Below the pieces are notes generated by a model. The model did not search any database. It was not told the origin of the DNA and saw only the letters and a program-made list of their open reading frames with translations. The translations under genes and the position numbers were made by a program. From Psychrilyobacter piezotolerans (GTDB lineage: Bacteria > Fusobacteriota > Fusobacteriia > Fusobacteriales > Fusobacteriaceae): a stretch of 64,000 nucleotides of DNA. Position 1 is the stretch's first letter, and every line of letters starts with the position of its first letter. The DNA lies in contig NZ_QUAJ01000022.1 in NCBI RefSeq assembly GCF_003391055.1, forward strand, positions 1-64,000, in the 5' to 3' direction. This document shows, piece by piece, positions 7,517 to 15,159 of this stretch.

Positions 7517-8725
7517 TTATTTTACATTTTTTAGGATCACTGCTGTTCCCATTCCTCCTCCAATACAGAGGGATGCCAGTCCAAAATTCACTTCACTTTT
7601 TTTCATCTCATGGATAAGAGTCGTGGTAATCCTATTTCCACTGGCTCCTACAGGATGCCCCAAGGCTATAGCTCCTCCATTTACATTAGTTTTATCGGTA
7701 AACCAATCTAAAGTCACATCATATTGCTTAGTCAGTTCTGTCATCACTCCAAGAGATTGTGCTGCAAAGGCTTCGTTTAACTCCAATAATTCCATCTCTT
7801 TTAATGTCATATCAGCTTTCTCCAAAGCATTTTTAATAGCAGGAACCGGTCCCATCCCCATGATAGACGGATCTACCCCGCCCTGTCCAGTGGCAACTAT
7901 TTCCACCAGGGGAGTCAGATCATATTTTTTTACAGCTTCCTCTGAAGCCACCAGCATTACACTTGCTCCGTCATTTATTCCAGAAGCATTTCCTGCTGTG
8001 ACTGTTCCATCTTTTTTGAAGATAGTCTTCAGTTTTCCTAATTTTTCTAAACTTGTTTTTCTGTTTGGATGTTCATCGGTATCAAAAATAACAGTTTCCC
8101 TTCCAGATCTTACCTCCATAGGTACTATTTCATCTTTAAACCTGCCGCTGTCTACAGCAGCTGCTGCTCTCTTTTGAGATTCCATGGCAAAGGCATCTTG
8201 AGAGTCCTTAGATAAATTGTATTTCTCGGCTATATTTTCAGCTGTAACTCCCATATGACAACCTTCGAAAGCGTCTGTAAGAGCATCAAAAACCATATGG
8301 TCTATAGTTTTGAAATCTCCCATCTTATGCCCGGACCTCGTAGATCCAGGGATCAAGTATGGTGCTGTAGACATGGACTCCACTCCTCCAGCCATTATCA
8401 GGTTAGCTTCTCCACATTTTATGGCATTATATGCCAACATGAGAGTTTTCATCCCACTTCCACAGATTATATTGACTGTGTACGCCGGGACTTCCGTTGG
8501 AACTCCACCATCTAAAGCTGCCTGTCTTCCTACTCCCTGACCCTGTCCTGCCGAAAGTACATTCCCCAAGATTACTTCATCTATATTTTTAGGATCTATC
8601 TTAGTTTCTTCAATTATGTTTCTTATGACTGCTCCACCTAATTTTGCCGCTTTCACCCCACTTAAGCTTCCCATAAATCTACCTACTGCTGTTCTCTTAG
8701 CCGAAACTATATATACCTTTGACAT
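7517..8725 (-). CDS. atoB: Acetyl-CoA acetyltransferase (thiolase)
   Basis: This thiolase catalyses 2 acetyl-CoA <-> acetoacetyl-CoA + CoA. The acylated cysteine is Cys88 in NIICGSGM. The C-terminal motifs GHPVGASG (catalytic His) and CIGGGMG (second Cys) are intact. The start at 8725 (MSKVYIVSAKRT) has a ribosome-binding site (AGGGG) seven bases away, giving 402 residues. The in-frame ATG at 8752 would add nine residues without such a site. It lies 71 bases after the SDR gene on the same strand. Together they form 3-hydroxyacyl-CoA from acetyl-CoA, or run the reverse. The divergent acyl-CoA dehydrogenase and Etf genes suggest a butyrate or beta-oxidation type pathway. Confidence 0.92.
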   Translation of the reverse strand: MSKVYIVSAKRTAVGRFMGSLSGVKAAKLGGAVIRNIIEETKIDPKNIDEVILGNVLSAGQGQGVGRQAALDGGVPTEVPAYTVNIICGSGMKTLMLAYNAIKCGEANLIMAGGVESMSTAPYLIPGSTRSGHKMGDFKTIDHMVFDALTDAFEGCHMGVTAENIAEKYNLSKDSQDAFAMESQKRAAAAVDSGRFKDEIVPMEVRSGRETVIFDTDEHPNRKTSLEKLGKLKTIFKKDGTVTAGNASGINDGASVMLVASEEAVKKYDLTPLVEIVATGQGGVDPSIMGMGPVPAIKNALEKADMTLKEMELLELNEAFAAQSLGVMTELTKQYDVTLDWFTDKTNVNGGAIALGHPVGASGNRITTTLIHEMKKSEVNFGLASLCIGGGMGTAVILKNVK

Positions 8726-8796
8726 CTCAACACCCCTTATAAAAAATCCCACCAGTTATAAAGTGAAATTTATAACTACTTTTCTTTTTTTTTTAC

Positions 8797-9516
8797 CTAT
8801 AACCTCATTCCACCATTTGTGCTGAGAGTATGTCCTGTTACATAACTTGCATCATCACTTGCTAAAAATAATGCTACCGTTGCTACCTCTTCTGGCTGAC
8901 CTAATCTGCCAAGCATTGTCTTTTTAGCAAATTTATCCAACAGGTCCTGTGGAACAGTCTTTAATATATCGGTCATTACATAACCTGGGGCTATGGCATT
9001 TACCCTTACTGCTGCACCTTTTCTAGCGAATTCCTTTGCCCAGGTTTTAGTAAGCCCGATAACTCCTGCTTTTGTAGCCGCATAGTTAGCCTGACCCACA
9101 TTTCCATATTCTCCTACTACCGATGATATATTGATGATAGATCCTGACCCTGAAGTCATCATATGAGGTCCTACAAATTTAGTCAGATTAAATACACCTT
9201 TTAAATTAACATCTATCACCATATTCCACATGTCATCTGTGATTTTATGAGTAAGTGCATCTCTAGTTATCCCGGCATTATTTACCAAAACATCTATCTT
9301 TCCGTATTTTTCCACTACAAAATTAAAAAATGTCTCACAAGCTTCCGTATCTGTTACATTGAGTTTATATCCCTCTACATTTTCTGCTGTATAGGCCAAA
9401 TCGCCCATATCTGCCGCAATTACTTTTGCCCCGTTTTTAGCAAATAATTTTGACATCTCGGCACCTATTCCATTAGCTCCCCCTGTTACTACACACACTT
9501 TTCCTTCTAATCTCAT
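8797..9516 (-). CDS. SDR oxidoreductase, acetoacetyl-CoA reductase / FabG type
   Basis: This is a classical short-chain dehydrogenase of 239 residues. The cofactor motif is TGGANGIG (11-18), NNAG lies at about 79-82, and the catalytic set is Ser131/132, Tyr145 and Lys149 (YAATK). The GGMRL C-terminus is typical of FabG/PhaB proteins. Next to a thiolase it most likely reduces acetoacetyl-CoA to (R)-3-hydroxybutyryl-CoA. A role as 3-oxoacyl-ACP reductase is the alternative, but no fatty acid synthesis gene is near. It is the first gene of the minus-strand unit. Confidence 0.82.
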   Translation of the reverse strand: MRLEGKVCVVTGGANGIGAEMSKLFAKNGAKVIAADMGDLAYTAENVEGYKLNVTDTEACETFFNFVVEKYGKIDVLVNNAGITRDALTHKITDDMWNMVIDVNLKGVFNLTKFVGPHMMTSGSGSIINISSVVGEYGNVGQANYAATKAGVIGLTKTWAKEFARKGAAVRVNAIAPGYVMTDILKTVPQDLLDKFAKKTMLGRLGQPEEVATVALFLASDDASYVTGHTLSTNGGMRL

Positions 9517-9822
9517 TTTTACCCCCCTTTAATCTTTCTTCACTACTAATATATACTACAATTTCTGCATTTTATAAACATTTTACAACACTTTTTTCTT
9601 TCATTGATCTATGACAGTTATATTTATACACCCTCATTTTTTTGAGAGACAATTCAATAAACAATAAAATATTACCACCAATACCTAATTTAGTCAATAA
9701 TAAATGCGTAATAAAAGTATGCTTTTTTTATGCTTAAAATCCATAAACAAACTATTCTTATTTACATTATAAATAAAATCAGCAAAAAATAATTTATTTT
9801 TTTTTAAAATAACCTCCTGTAC
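9517..9822. other. AT-rich divergent intergenic region
   Basis: This is the left part of the space between the divergent SDR and acyl-CoA dehydrogenase genes. It is very AT-rich and holds no gene. The minus-strand promoter for the SDR-thiolase unit must lie here, but I see only weak -10 candidates (aatata near 9548). The plus-strand promoter is annotated separately. Confidence 0.5.
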
Positions 9823-9899
9823 TTTAGTGAGTGACTATTCAAAAAAAATCACTAAAATAAAAAAAAACTATTGACAGTGGGAATAAAAAGTTATATAAA
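9823..9899 (+). promoter_or_regulatory. Strong promoter with operator-like repeats before acyl-CoA dehydrogenase
   Basis: The -35 TTGACA (9871-9876), a 17-base spacer and the -10 TATAAA (9894-9899) form a near-consensus promoter. Just upstream is an inverted repeat TTTAGTGA (9823-9830) / TCACTAAA (9849-9856). Inside it, tgagtgactattca resembles most of the Bacillus FadR site TGAATGAMTANTCATTCA, from memory of the published consensus. A TetR-type regulator such as the one encoded downstream of etfA is a plausible binder. Confidence 0.7.
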
Positions 9900-9970
9900 C
9901 TTAGTAAGAAATAATTTTTTATAGAAAAAAGTGAAAAAAATAACTTTTTGTAACAAAAGGGGGGCATAAA

Positions 9971-11116
9971 TTGAATTTTGGATTGAATGAAGAATACAGA
10001 ATATTAGAAAAGATGATCAGTGAATTCACAGAGAAAGAAGTTAAACCTATAGCTGGGGAGATCGATGAAGAGGAAAGATTTCCTGTAGAAACAGTGAAAA
10101 AAATGGCTAAATTAGGACTTTTTGGTATTCCTATAGCTAAGGAATACGGAGGGGAAGGCGGGGACAACCTCATGTATTCTATGGTAGTAGAGGAACTTTC
10201 CAAAGCTTGCGGAACTACAGGAGTAATTATATCTGCACACACTTCACTTGGAATGGCTCCTATCTATGAGTTTGGTACAGAGGAGCAAAAACAAAGATAT
10301 TTACCTAAGATGTGCAGCGGTGAATGGATTGGTGCATTCGGGTTAACTGAACCTAATGCGGGAACCGACGCTGCTGGTCAGCAAACTACAGCTTATTTAG
10401 ATGAAGAAACCAATGAGTGGGTACTCAACGGTTCCAAGATATTTATAACCAATGCCGGGTATGCACATGTATATGTTATTTTTGCTATGACCGATAAATC
10501 TAAGGGATTGAAGGGGATCACGGCATTTATTGTAGAAGCAGACAGGAAGGGATTCAGTGTTGGAAAGAAAGAAAAAAAATTAGGGATAAAGGCATCGGCT
10601 ACATGCGAACTTATATTTGAAGATTGCAGAATTCCTAAAGAAAATCTGTTAGGAGCTGTTGGAAAAGGGTTTAAAATAGCTATGATGACCCTTGATGGAG
10701 GGCGTATTGGTATAGCTTCTCAAGCTCTTGGAATTGCCCAAGGTGCATTGGATGAAACTGTGAAATATGTAAAAGAGAGAGCTCAATTCGGAAGAACAAT
10801 TTCTAAATTCCAAAACACCCAATTCCAGCTGGCTGATATGGATACAAAAGTAGAGGCTTCCAGATTATTAGTTAGAAAAGCTGCTACAAAGAAAGATAAG
10901 AAAGAAAAATATTCTGTAGAAGCTGCCATGGCAAAATTATTTGCCTCGGAAACAGCTATGGAGGTAACTACAAAAGCTGTCCAACTCCATGGAGGATATG
11001 GTTATACTAGAGACTATCCTGTAGAAAGAATGATGAGGGATGCCAAGATAACTGAGATATATGAGGGAACTTCTGAAGTTCAAAAAATGGTAATAGCAGG
11101 AAGTTTACTAAAATAA
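9971..11116 (+). CDS. Acyl-CoA dehydrogenase (butyryl-CoA dehydrogenase type)
   Basis: This is a 381-residue FAD enzyme that interconverts acyl-CoA and trans-2-enoyl-CoA. The family patterns are clear: GAFGLTEPNAGTDA in the middle domain, the RAQFGRTISKFQ region, QLHGGYGYTRDYPVERMMRD, and the catalytic-base segment EIYEGTSEVQ near the C-terminus. The start codon is TTG, preceded by ggggggc. No ATG lies near the conserved N-terminus. It is followed by etfB and etfA, the arrangement of Bcd-EtfAB complexes in anaerobes, where reduction of crotonyl-CoA can be coupled to ferredoxin reduction. Whether this one bifurcates electrons cannot be seen here. Confidence 0.92.
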   Translation: MNFGLNEEYRILEKMISEFTEKEVKPIAGEIDEEERFPVETVKKMAKLGLFGIPIAKEYGGEGGDNLMYSMVVEELSKACGTTGVIISAHTSLGMAPIYEFGTEEQKQRYLPKMCSGEWIGAFGLTEPNAGTDAAGQQTTAYLDEETNEWVLNGSKIFITNAGYAHVYVIFAMTDKSKGLKGITAFIVEADRKGFSVGKKEKKLGIKASATCELIFEDCRIPKENLLGAVGKGFKIAMMTLDGGRIGIASQALGIAQGALDETVKYVKERAQFGRTISKFQNTQFQLADMDTKVEASRLLVRKAATKKDKKEKYSVEAAMAKLFASETAMEVTTKAVQLHGGYGYTRDYPVERMMRDAKITEIYEGTSEVQKMVIAGSLLK

Positions 11117-11128
11117 CAAAGAAAATTT

Positions 11129-11302
11129 AACCACGAATTACACGAATCGACGTAAAAACTCAGTGGTCACAGAGATAGAGAATAAAAAGAGATATACCGA
11201 AAAATACTCTGTGAACCTCTGTGTTCAAAAATGTTTTGAATTTAATTATAAATTCTTAATTATCAATTGTTAATTCGGCTAAAAGCCGTTATGGGGGATT
11301 TT
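11129..11302 (+). repeat. Intergenic repeat module with hairpin and ribosome-binding site, before etfB
   Basis: The left end is a dispersed-family copy (accacgaattacacgaat, 11130-11147). An AT-rich stretch with ttaattatcaattgttaatt follows, then a hairpin CGGCT-AAA-AGCCG (11276-11288), then ttatggggga directly before the etfB start. The same order (hairpin with a three-base RAA loop, then a G-rich ribosome-binding site) occurs before gshF, murG and the gene at 50136, with different stem bases. Confidence 0.65.
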
Positions 11303-12088
11303 ATGAATATAGTAGTTTGTATAAAACAGGTACCAGATACCACAGAAATCAGATTAGATCCAATCACAGGAACATTGATCAGAGACGGAGTTCCTAGTAT
11401 TATCAATCCAGATGATAAGGCTGGCTTAGAGGAAGCTTTAAAATTAAAAGATCTTCATGGAGCACATATCACGGCAATTACAATGGGACCTCCTCAGGCA
11501 GAGCAAGTTCTAAAAGAAGCTTTTGCAATGGGTGTGGACAGAGGAATATTATTAACAGATAGAAAATTTGCAGGGGCAGATTCACTGGCGACTTCAAATG
11601 CCTTAGCAGGTGCATTAAGAAAATTAGATTTTGATGTAGTAATCACAGGAAGACAGGCCATCGACGGAGATACAGCACAAGTTGGTCCCCAGTTAGCGGA
11701 ACACCTTGGTTTACCTCAAATGTCATATGTAAAAGAGATGAGTATCGCAGGAGAAAATCTAATCAGAGTAAAAAGAGGAGTAGAGGATGGTTACCAAGTA
11801 TTAGAGGCAGAAACTCCTTGTGTACTTACTATACTATCTGAAGCAAATAACCCAAGATATATGTCGGTATCTAAAATAATAGAGGCTGTGAGAGAGAAAG
11901 AAATAGAAGTTTGGAATACCAGTATGATCGATATCGATCTAGAAGTTCTTGGGCTTGCCGGTTCTCCTACAAAGGTAAAAAAATCATTTACCAAGGGTGC
12001 TAAAACAGCAGGTAAAATTCATGAAGTTACACCACTGGAAGCTGTTACAATAATTGTGGATAAATTAAAAGAAAATTTCATTATATAG
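11303..12088 (+). CDS. etfB: Electron transfer flavoprotein beta subunit
   Basis: EtfB is the AMP- or second-FAD-binding subunit of the electron transfer flavoprotein that serves acyl-CoA dehydrogenases. The N-terminus MNIVVCIKQVPDT and the segments AITMGP, GRQAIDGDTAQVGP and VRVKRGVEDG-like text (IRVKRGVEDGYQ) are diagnostic. The start at 11303 gives 261 residues and places GGGGGA at the correct distance. Upstream in-frame Met codons (from 11267) fall inside the hairpin module. etfA follows after 12 bases. Confidence 0.93.
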   Translation: MNIVVCIKQVPDTTEIRLDPITGTLIRDGVPSIINPDDKAGLEEALKLKDLHGAHITAITMGPPQAEQVLKEAFAMGVDRGILLTDRKFAGADSLATSNALAGALRKLDFDVVITGRQAIDGDTAQVGPQLAEHLGLPQMSYVKEMSIAGENLIRVKRGVEDGYQVLEAETPCVLTILSEANNPRYMSVSKIIEAVREKEIEVWNTSMIDIDLEVLGLAGSPTKVKKSFTKGAKTAGKIHEVTPLEAVTIIVDKLKENFII

Positions 12089-12100
12089 GTAGGGGGAGCT

Positions 12101-13111
12101 ATGAATTTAAACGAATATAAAGGCGTATATGTATTTATAGAACAAAAATCTAGGGAAATTCAAAATGTTTCCCTGGAACTATTAGGCAGAGGTAGAGGGC
12201 TTGCTGATACCTTGAAAGAGGAACTGGTAGCAGTATTTTTAGGATATGGGATTAAAGATCAATGTCAAGATCTTATTTCACACGGAGCAGACAGGGTAAT
12301 CTATGTAGATGATTCTAGACTAGATAAATATCTGACTGAACCTTATGCCCAGGCACTTGATACTATCTCAAAATTTGAAAAACCAAATATAATTTTAATC
12401 GGTGCCACTTCTACAGGAAGGGATCTGGCTCCTAGAGTATCTGCAAGGTTATCTACAGGACTTACAGCAGACTGTACATCTCTTGAAATTTCTGAAGAGA
12501 GGGAACTGCTTATGACACGTCCTGCCTTTGGCGGAAATTTGATGGCTACCATAGTCTGCCCGGATCACAGACCACAGATGTCCAGTGTTAGACCTGGAGT
12601 AATGCAAAAATTAGCAGTGGACACTGCCAGAACCGGTGAAATCGTAGAATTTGGTGTGAATTTTGATGACAGCAAGTTCAAAGTTAGATTAATTGAAGAA
12701 GTAAAGGAAGCTAAGCAAATGGTTAAGATAGAGGATGCTCATATTTTAGTTTCAGGTGGTCGTGGAGTTGGAACAGCTGAAAACTTTAAAAATCTAGAAA
12801 AATTAGCTGATAATATCGGGGCTACAGTTTCTACTTCTCGTGCCATGGTAGATGCCGGAGTTATGAGTCATGACAGACAGGTGGGACAAACAGGAAAGAC
12901 TGTTAGACCGGATATCTACTTTGCCTTGGGAATCTCTGGAGCTATCCAGCATATTGCCGGGATGGAGGAATCTGAATATATTATAGCTATAAATAAAGAC
13001 AAGGGAGCCCCTATATTCAATACGGCAGATCTTGGTATCGTGGGAGATGTCAATAAGATCTTACCACTTTTAAACAATGAAATCAGTAAATTAACTGAAA
13101 AAAAAGCATAG
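12101..13111 (+). CDS. etfA: Electron transfer flavoprotein alpha subunit
   Basis: EtfA binds the electron-transferring FAD. The C-terminal FAD domain is intact: SGGRGVGTAENF, SRAMVDAGVMSHDRQVGQTGK and ALGISGAIQHIAGM. At 336 residues it has the common bacterial length. It starts 12 bases after etfB with gggggagct as ribosome-binding site, so the pair is co-translated. The strong terminator just after the gene ends the unit. Confidence 0.94.
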   Translation: MNLNEYKGVYVFIEQKSREIQNVSLELLGRGRGLADTLKEELVAVFLGYGIKDQCQDLISHGADRVIYVDDSRLDKYLTEPYAQALDTISKFEKPNIILIGATSTGRDLAPRVSARLSTGLTADCTSLEISEERELLMTRPAFGGNLMATIVCPDHRPQMSSVRPGVMQKLAVDTARTGEIVEFGVNFDDSKFKVRLIEEVKEAKQMVKIEDAHILVSGGRGVGTAENFKNLEKLADNIGATVSTSRAMVDAGVMSHDRQVGQTGKTVRPDIYFALGISGAIQHIAGMEESEYIIAINKDKGAPIFNTADLGIVGDVNKILPLLNNEISKLTEKKA

Positions 13112-13131
13112 TCAAATACTGAAAGAGAGAG

Positions 13132-13172
13132 AAAAGACCATGGACAAAATTAATTGTTTATGGTCTTTTCTT
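13132..13172 (+). terminator. Terminator after etfA
   Basis: The stem AAAAGACCAT / ATGGTCTTTT, with an inner GACAA / TTGTT pairing, spans about 13132-13170 and is followed by T-rich sequence. An ATG inside the stem at 13140 opens the reading frame that continues into the TetR gene, but it cannot be a sensible start. Confidence 0.8.
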
Positions 13173-13178
13173 TCGTGT

Positions 13179-13216
13179 TATAATAGAGAGAATAAATCGG
13201 TGTTCAGTGGTGAACA
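13179..13216 (+). promoter_or_regulatory. Promoter and palindromic operator of the double TetR gene
   Basis: A -10 box TATAAT (13179-13184) has only a weak -35 (TTGTTT near 13154). Just downstream of the likely start site is a perfect inverted repeat TGTTCA-GTGG-TGAACA (13201-13216). An operator at that place would block transcription. It fits autorepression by the protein encoded next, though no binding is shown. Confidence 0.6.
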
Positions 13217-13241
13217 AAATAACACTGCTATTGGAGGAAGT

Positions 13242-14363
13242 ATGAAAATAAAGACTAAACAGAAAATTATAGATTCAGCCATTGATCTTTTTTCAAGAGA
13301 TTCATATGGAAAAGTTTCAATAGCTCAAATCTGTAAAAATGCAAAAATTTCAAACGGTATAATTTATAACTATTTCAGAAATAAGGAGGAGTTATTTACA
13401 TATCTTTTGGAGGAAACCAGCAACAGGATCGAGGAGCAGTTTAAAAATATAGAGGGGGATGATCTCCGATCCAGGATGGAAAATTTTATCCTTCTAAATT
13501 TCGATATAACTGTGAAGGAATTTCCCCTTATCAGAGTCTACCGGGAGGGACAGTATAAATTTATCGAATATGAACAGAAACTCAGAAAAGTTTATCTGGA
13601 AGCATTGAAAGTTGTGTATGGAAGGGAATTAAAGGAATTAGAATATCTCTTTATAATGTCAGGAATAAGGTATATCAATGTTAATTTTGTAAAAAGAGGC
13701 CTTGAGATAGATGAAAAGTTTTTAGCACACATCCTCCTCCATGGATTTTTTAATAGAAGTGATTTAGAAGTCGAAACTTTTGAAGATATGGATTTTTATT
13801 TGAGGGTTTTATTTAATAGCAGCAATAAGAAACATAAACTTTTAGAGGTAGGGGAAAAACTTTTTGGCGAGACAAATTATTACAAGGTTACCATAAATGA
13901 TATTGCCGGAGAAGCTCAGATAGGTGTAGGCAGTTTTTATCATTTTTACGAAAATAAAGAAATTTTTCTACGGGAAATCGTGGAAAATTTAAAAAGGACA
14001 ACCCTTTGTTTCCTTAAAGATAATGTTCAAAAGGGTTTCTCTCAAAATGAAACTCATATACTTTTCCTCTATCTGTTATTGGAATTTTATGGGAAATCGC
14101 CTCATAAATATGAACTTTTGAGAAGATCGGAATTTATAGCTGAAGATATGGTTATAGATTATAATAATTCCCTGGATGAGCTGTATATAAAAACCATGGA
14201 AGATCTTCCCTATAAATTTGAAGAAAAAAGAATAATATCATCGGTCCTACTAGGAGTAGCTCATTATATGGGTATTGAATTCTTCTTTACAAATAATATT
14301 AAAGATAAGGGCGAATTTTTAAAAGAGATGAAAAATTATTTTGCAGATGGACTGAATAAATAG
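13242..14363 (+). CDS. Regulator with two tandem TetR domains
   Basis: The protein is 373 residues, about twice the usual TetR length. It has two TetR-type helix-turn-helix regions: residues about 4-55 (IAQICKNAKISNGIIYNYFRNKEELF) and again about 205-255 (INDIAGEAQIGVGSFYHFYENKEIFL). Each is followed by a helical ligand/dimer domain. The start at 13242 has ggagga nine bases before it. Longer forms begin within the etfA terminator. Its position behind acyl-CoA dehydrogenase and Etf, and the FadR-like sequence at their promoter, suggest control of acyl-CoA metabolism. The ligand is unknown. Confidence 0.85.
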   Translation: MKIKTKQKIIDSAIDLFSRDSYGKVSIAQICKNAKISNGIIYNYFRNKEELFTYLLEETSNRIEEQFKNIEGDDLRSRMENFILLNFDITVKEFPLIRVYREGQYKFIEYEQKLRKVYLEALKVVYGRELKELEYLFIMSGIRYINVNFVKRGLEIDEKFLAHILLHGFFNRSDLEVETFEDMDFYLRVLFNSSNKKHKLLEVGEKLFGETNYYKVTINDIAGEAQIGVGSFYHFYENKEIFLREIVENLKRTTLCFLKDNVQKGFSQNETHILFLYLLLEFYGKSPHKYELLRRSEFIAEDMVIDYNNSLDELYIKTMEDLPYKFEEKRIISSVLLGVAHYMGIEFFFTNNIKDKGEFLKEMKNYFADGLNK

Positions 14364-14469
14364 TGAATAACTTAACTGTTAATCATATAAATTAAAAGAA
14401 ATGAAATTTGGTCACTGAGTTACACAGAGAAAATATAGAGTTGCACAGAGAAAAAAGAAAAAGAGATTC

Positions 14470-14539
14470 ACCGAACCCTCTCTTTTGTTCTCCCCCTTTA
14501 ATAAAGGGGGAGATGTCCAAAGGACAGTAGGGGTTCTTT
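14470..14539 (+). repeat. 70-bp palindromic element, copy 1
   Basis: The element starts ACCGAACCCTCTC and ends AGGGGTTCTTT. It holds a perfect palindrome CTCCCCCTTTA-A-TAAAGGGGGAG, followed by a small hairpin TGTCC-AAA-GGACA. A second copy of equal length is at 24442-24511, where the small hairpin has other stem bases. It lies just upstream of pth. Neither copy encodes a protein. This looks like a REP- or MITE-type element. Confidence 0.75.
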
Positions 14540-14575
14540 ATGATGAATAAATTTTAAGATAAGGAGAACAAAAGA

Positions 14576-15145
14576 ATGAAATTAATAGCAGGACTGGGTA
14601 ATCCAGGAAACAGGTATGATAAGACAAGGCATAATATAGGATTTGATGTAATCGACTATTTAGCGGAAGAATTAGGAGTGACTAATTTCAGAGATAAATT
14701 CAACGCTGATTTTGGAGAAGCTGTTGTGGATGGAGAGAAGGTGTTTTTACTGAAACCTATGACATTTATGAATCTCAGCGGCGATTCCATCAGGGAAGCT
14801 GTAAAATTCTATAAGCTGGATCCCGTTGAAGATCTCATAGTCATCTATGATGATATGGATATTACATTGGGGAAACTTAAAATAAAGAGAAAGGGAAGAG
14901 CCGGGGGACACAATGGAATAAAATCTATTATTTCCCACCTTGGGGAAGAGTTTATCAGGATAAAGTGCGGTATCGGAAAACCTAAAAGAACCGAGGAAGT
15001 TGTGAACTTTGTTTTAGATACATTCAGTAAAAAAGACAGGGTTGAGGAGATAGAACCTCTTATAGAAACTGCATCTAAAGCCGCTAAATCCATGATCACT
15101 GCCAAAAGTATCGACAGGGTTATAGAGAAATTTAACAGAAAATAA
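14576..15145 (+). CDS. pth: Peptidyl-tRNA hydrolase
   Basis: Pth releases peptides from peptidyl-tRNA that drops off the ribosome. The 189-residue protein has the N-terminus LIAGLGNPGNRYDKTRHN, with catalytic His19 and Asn20. Further motifs are KPMTFMNLSG, VIYDDMD and GRAGGHNGIKSII, all typical of bacterial Pth. The ribosome-binding site aaggag lies before the ATG. The EamA transporter gene follows after 14 bases. Confidence 0.95.
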   Translation: MKLIAGLGNPGNRYDKTRHNIGFDVIDYLAEELGVTNFRDKFNADFGEAVVDGEKVFLLKPMTFMNLSGDSIREAVKFYKLDPVEDLIVIYDDMDITLGKLKIKRKGRAGGHNGIKSIISHLGEEFIRIKCGIGKPKRTEEVVNFVLDTFSKKDRVEEIEPLIETASKAAKSMITAKSIDRVIEKFNRK

Positions 15146-15159
15146 TCTGGGAGCATTTA

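Noticed and set aside
7623-8177. 184-codon plus-strand frame opposite thiolase
   Set aside because: It is the antisense of a conserved thiolase with complete active-site motifs.
13140-13241. Longer N-terminus of the double TetR protein
   Set aside because: The upstream ATG lies inside the etfA terminator and before the promoter -10 box. The ATG at 13242 has a good ribosome-binding site and matches the family start.
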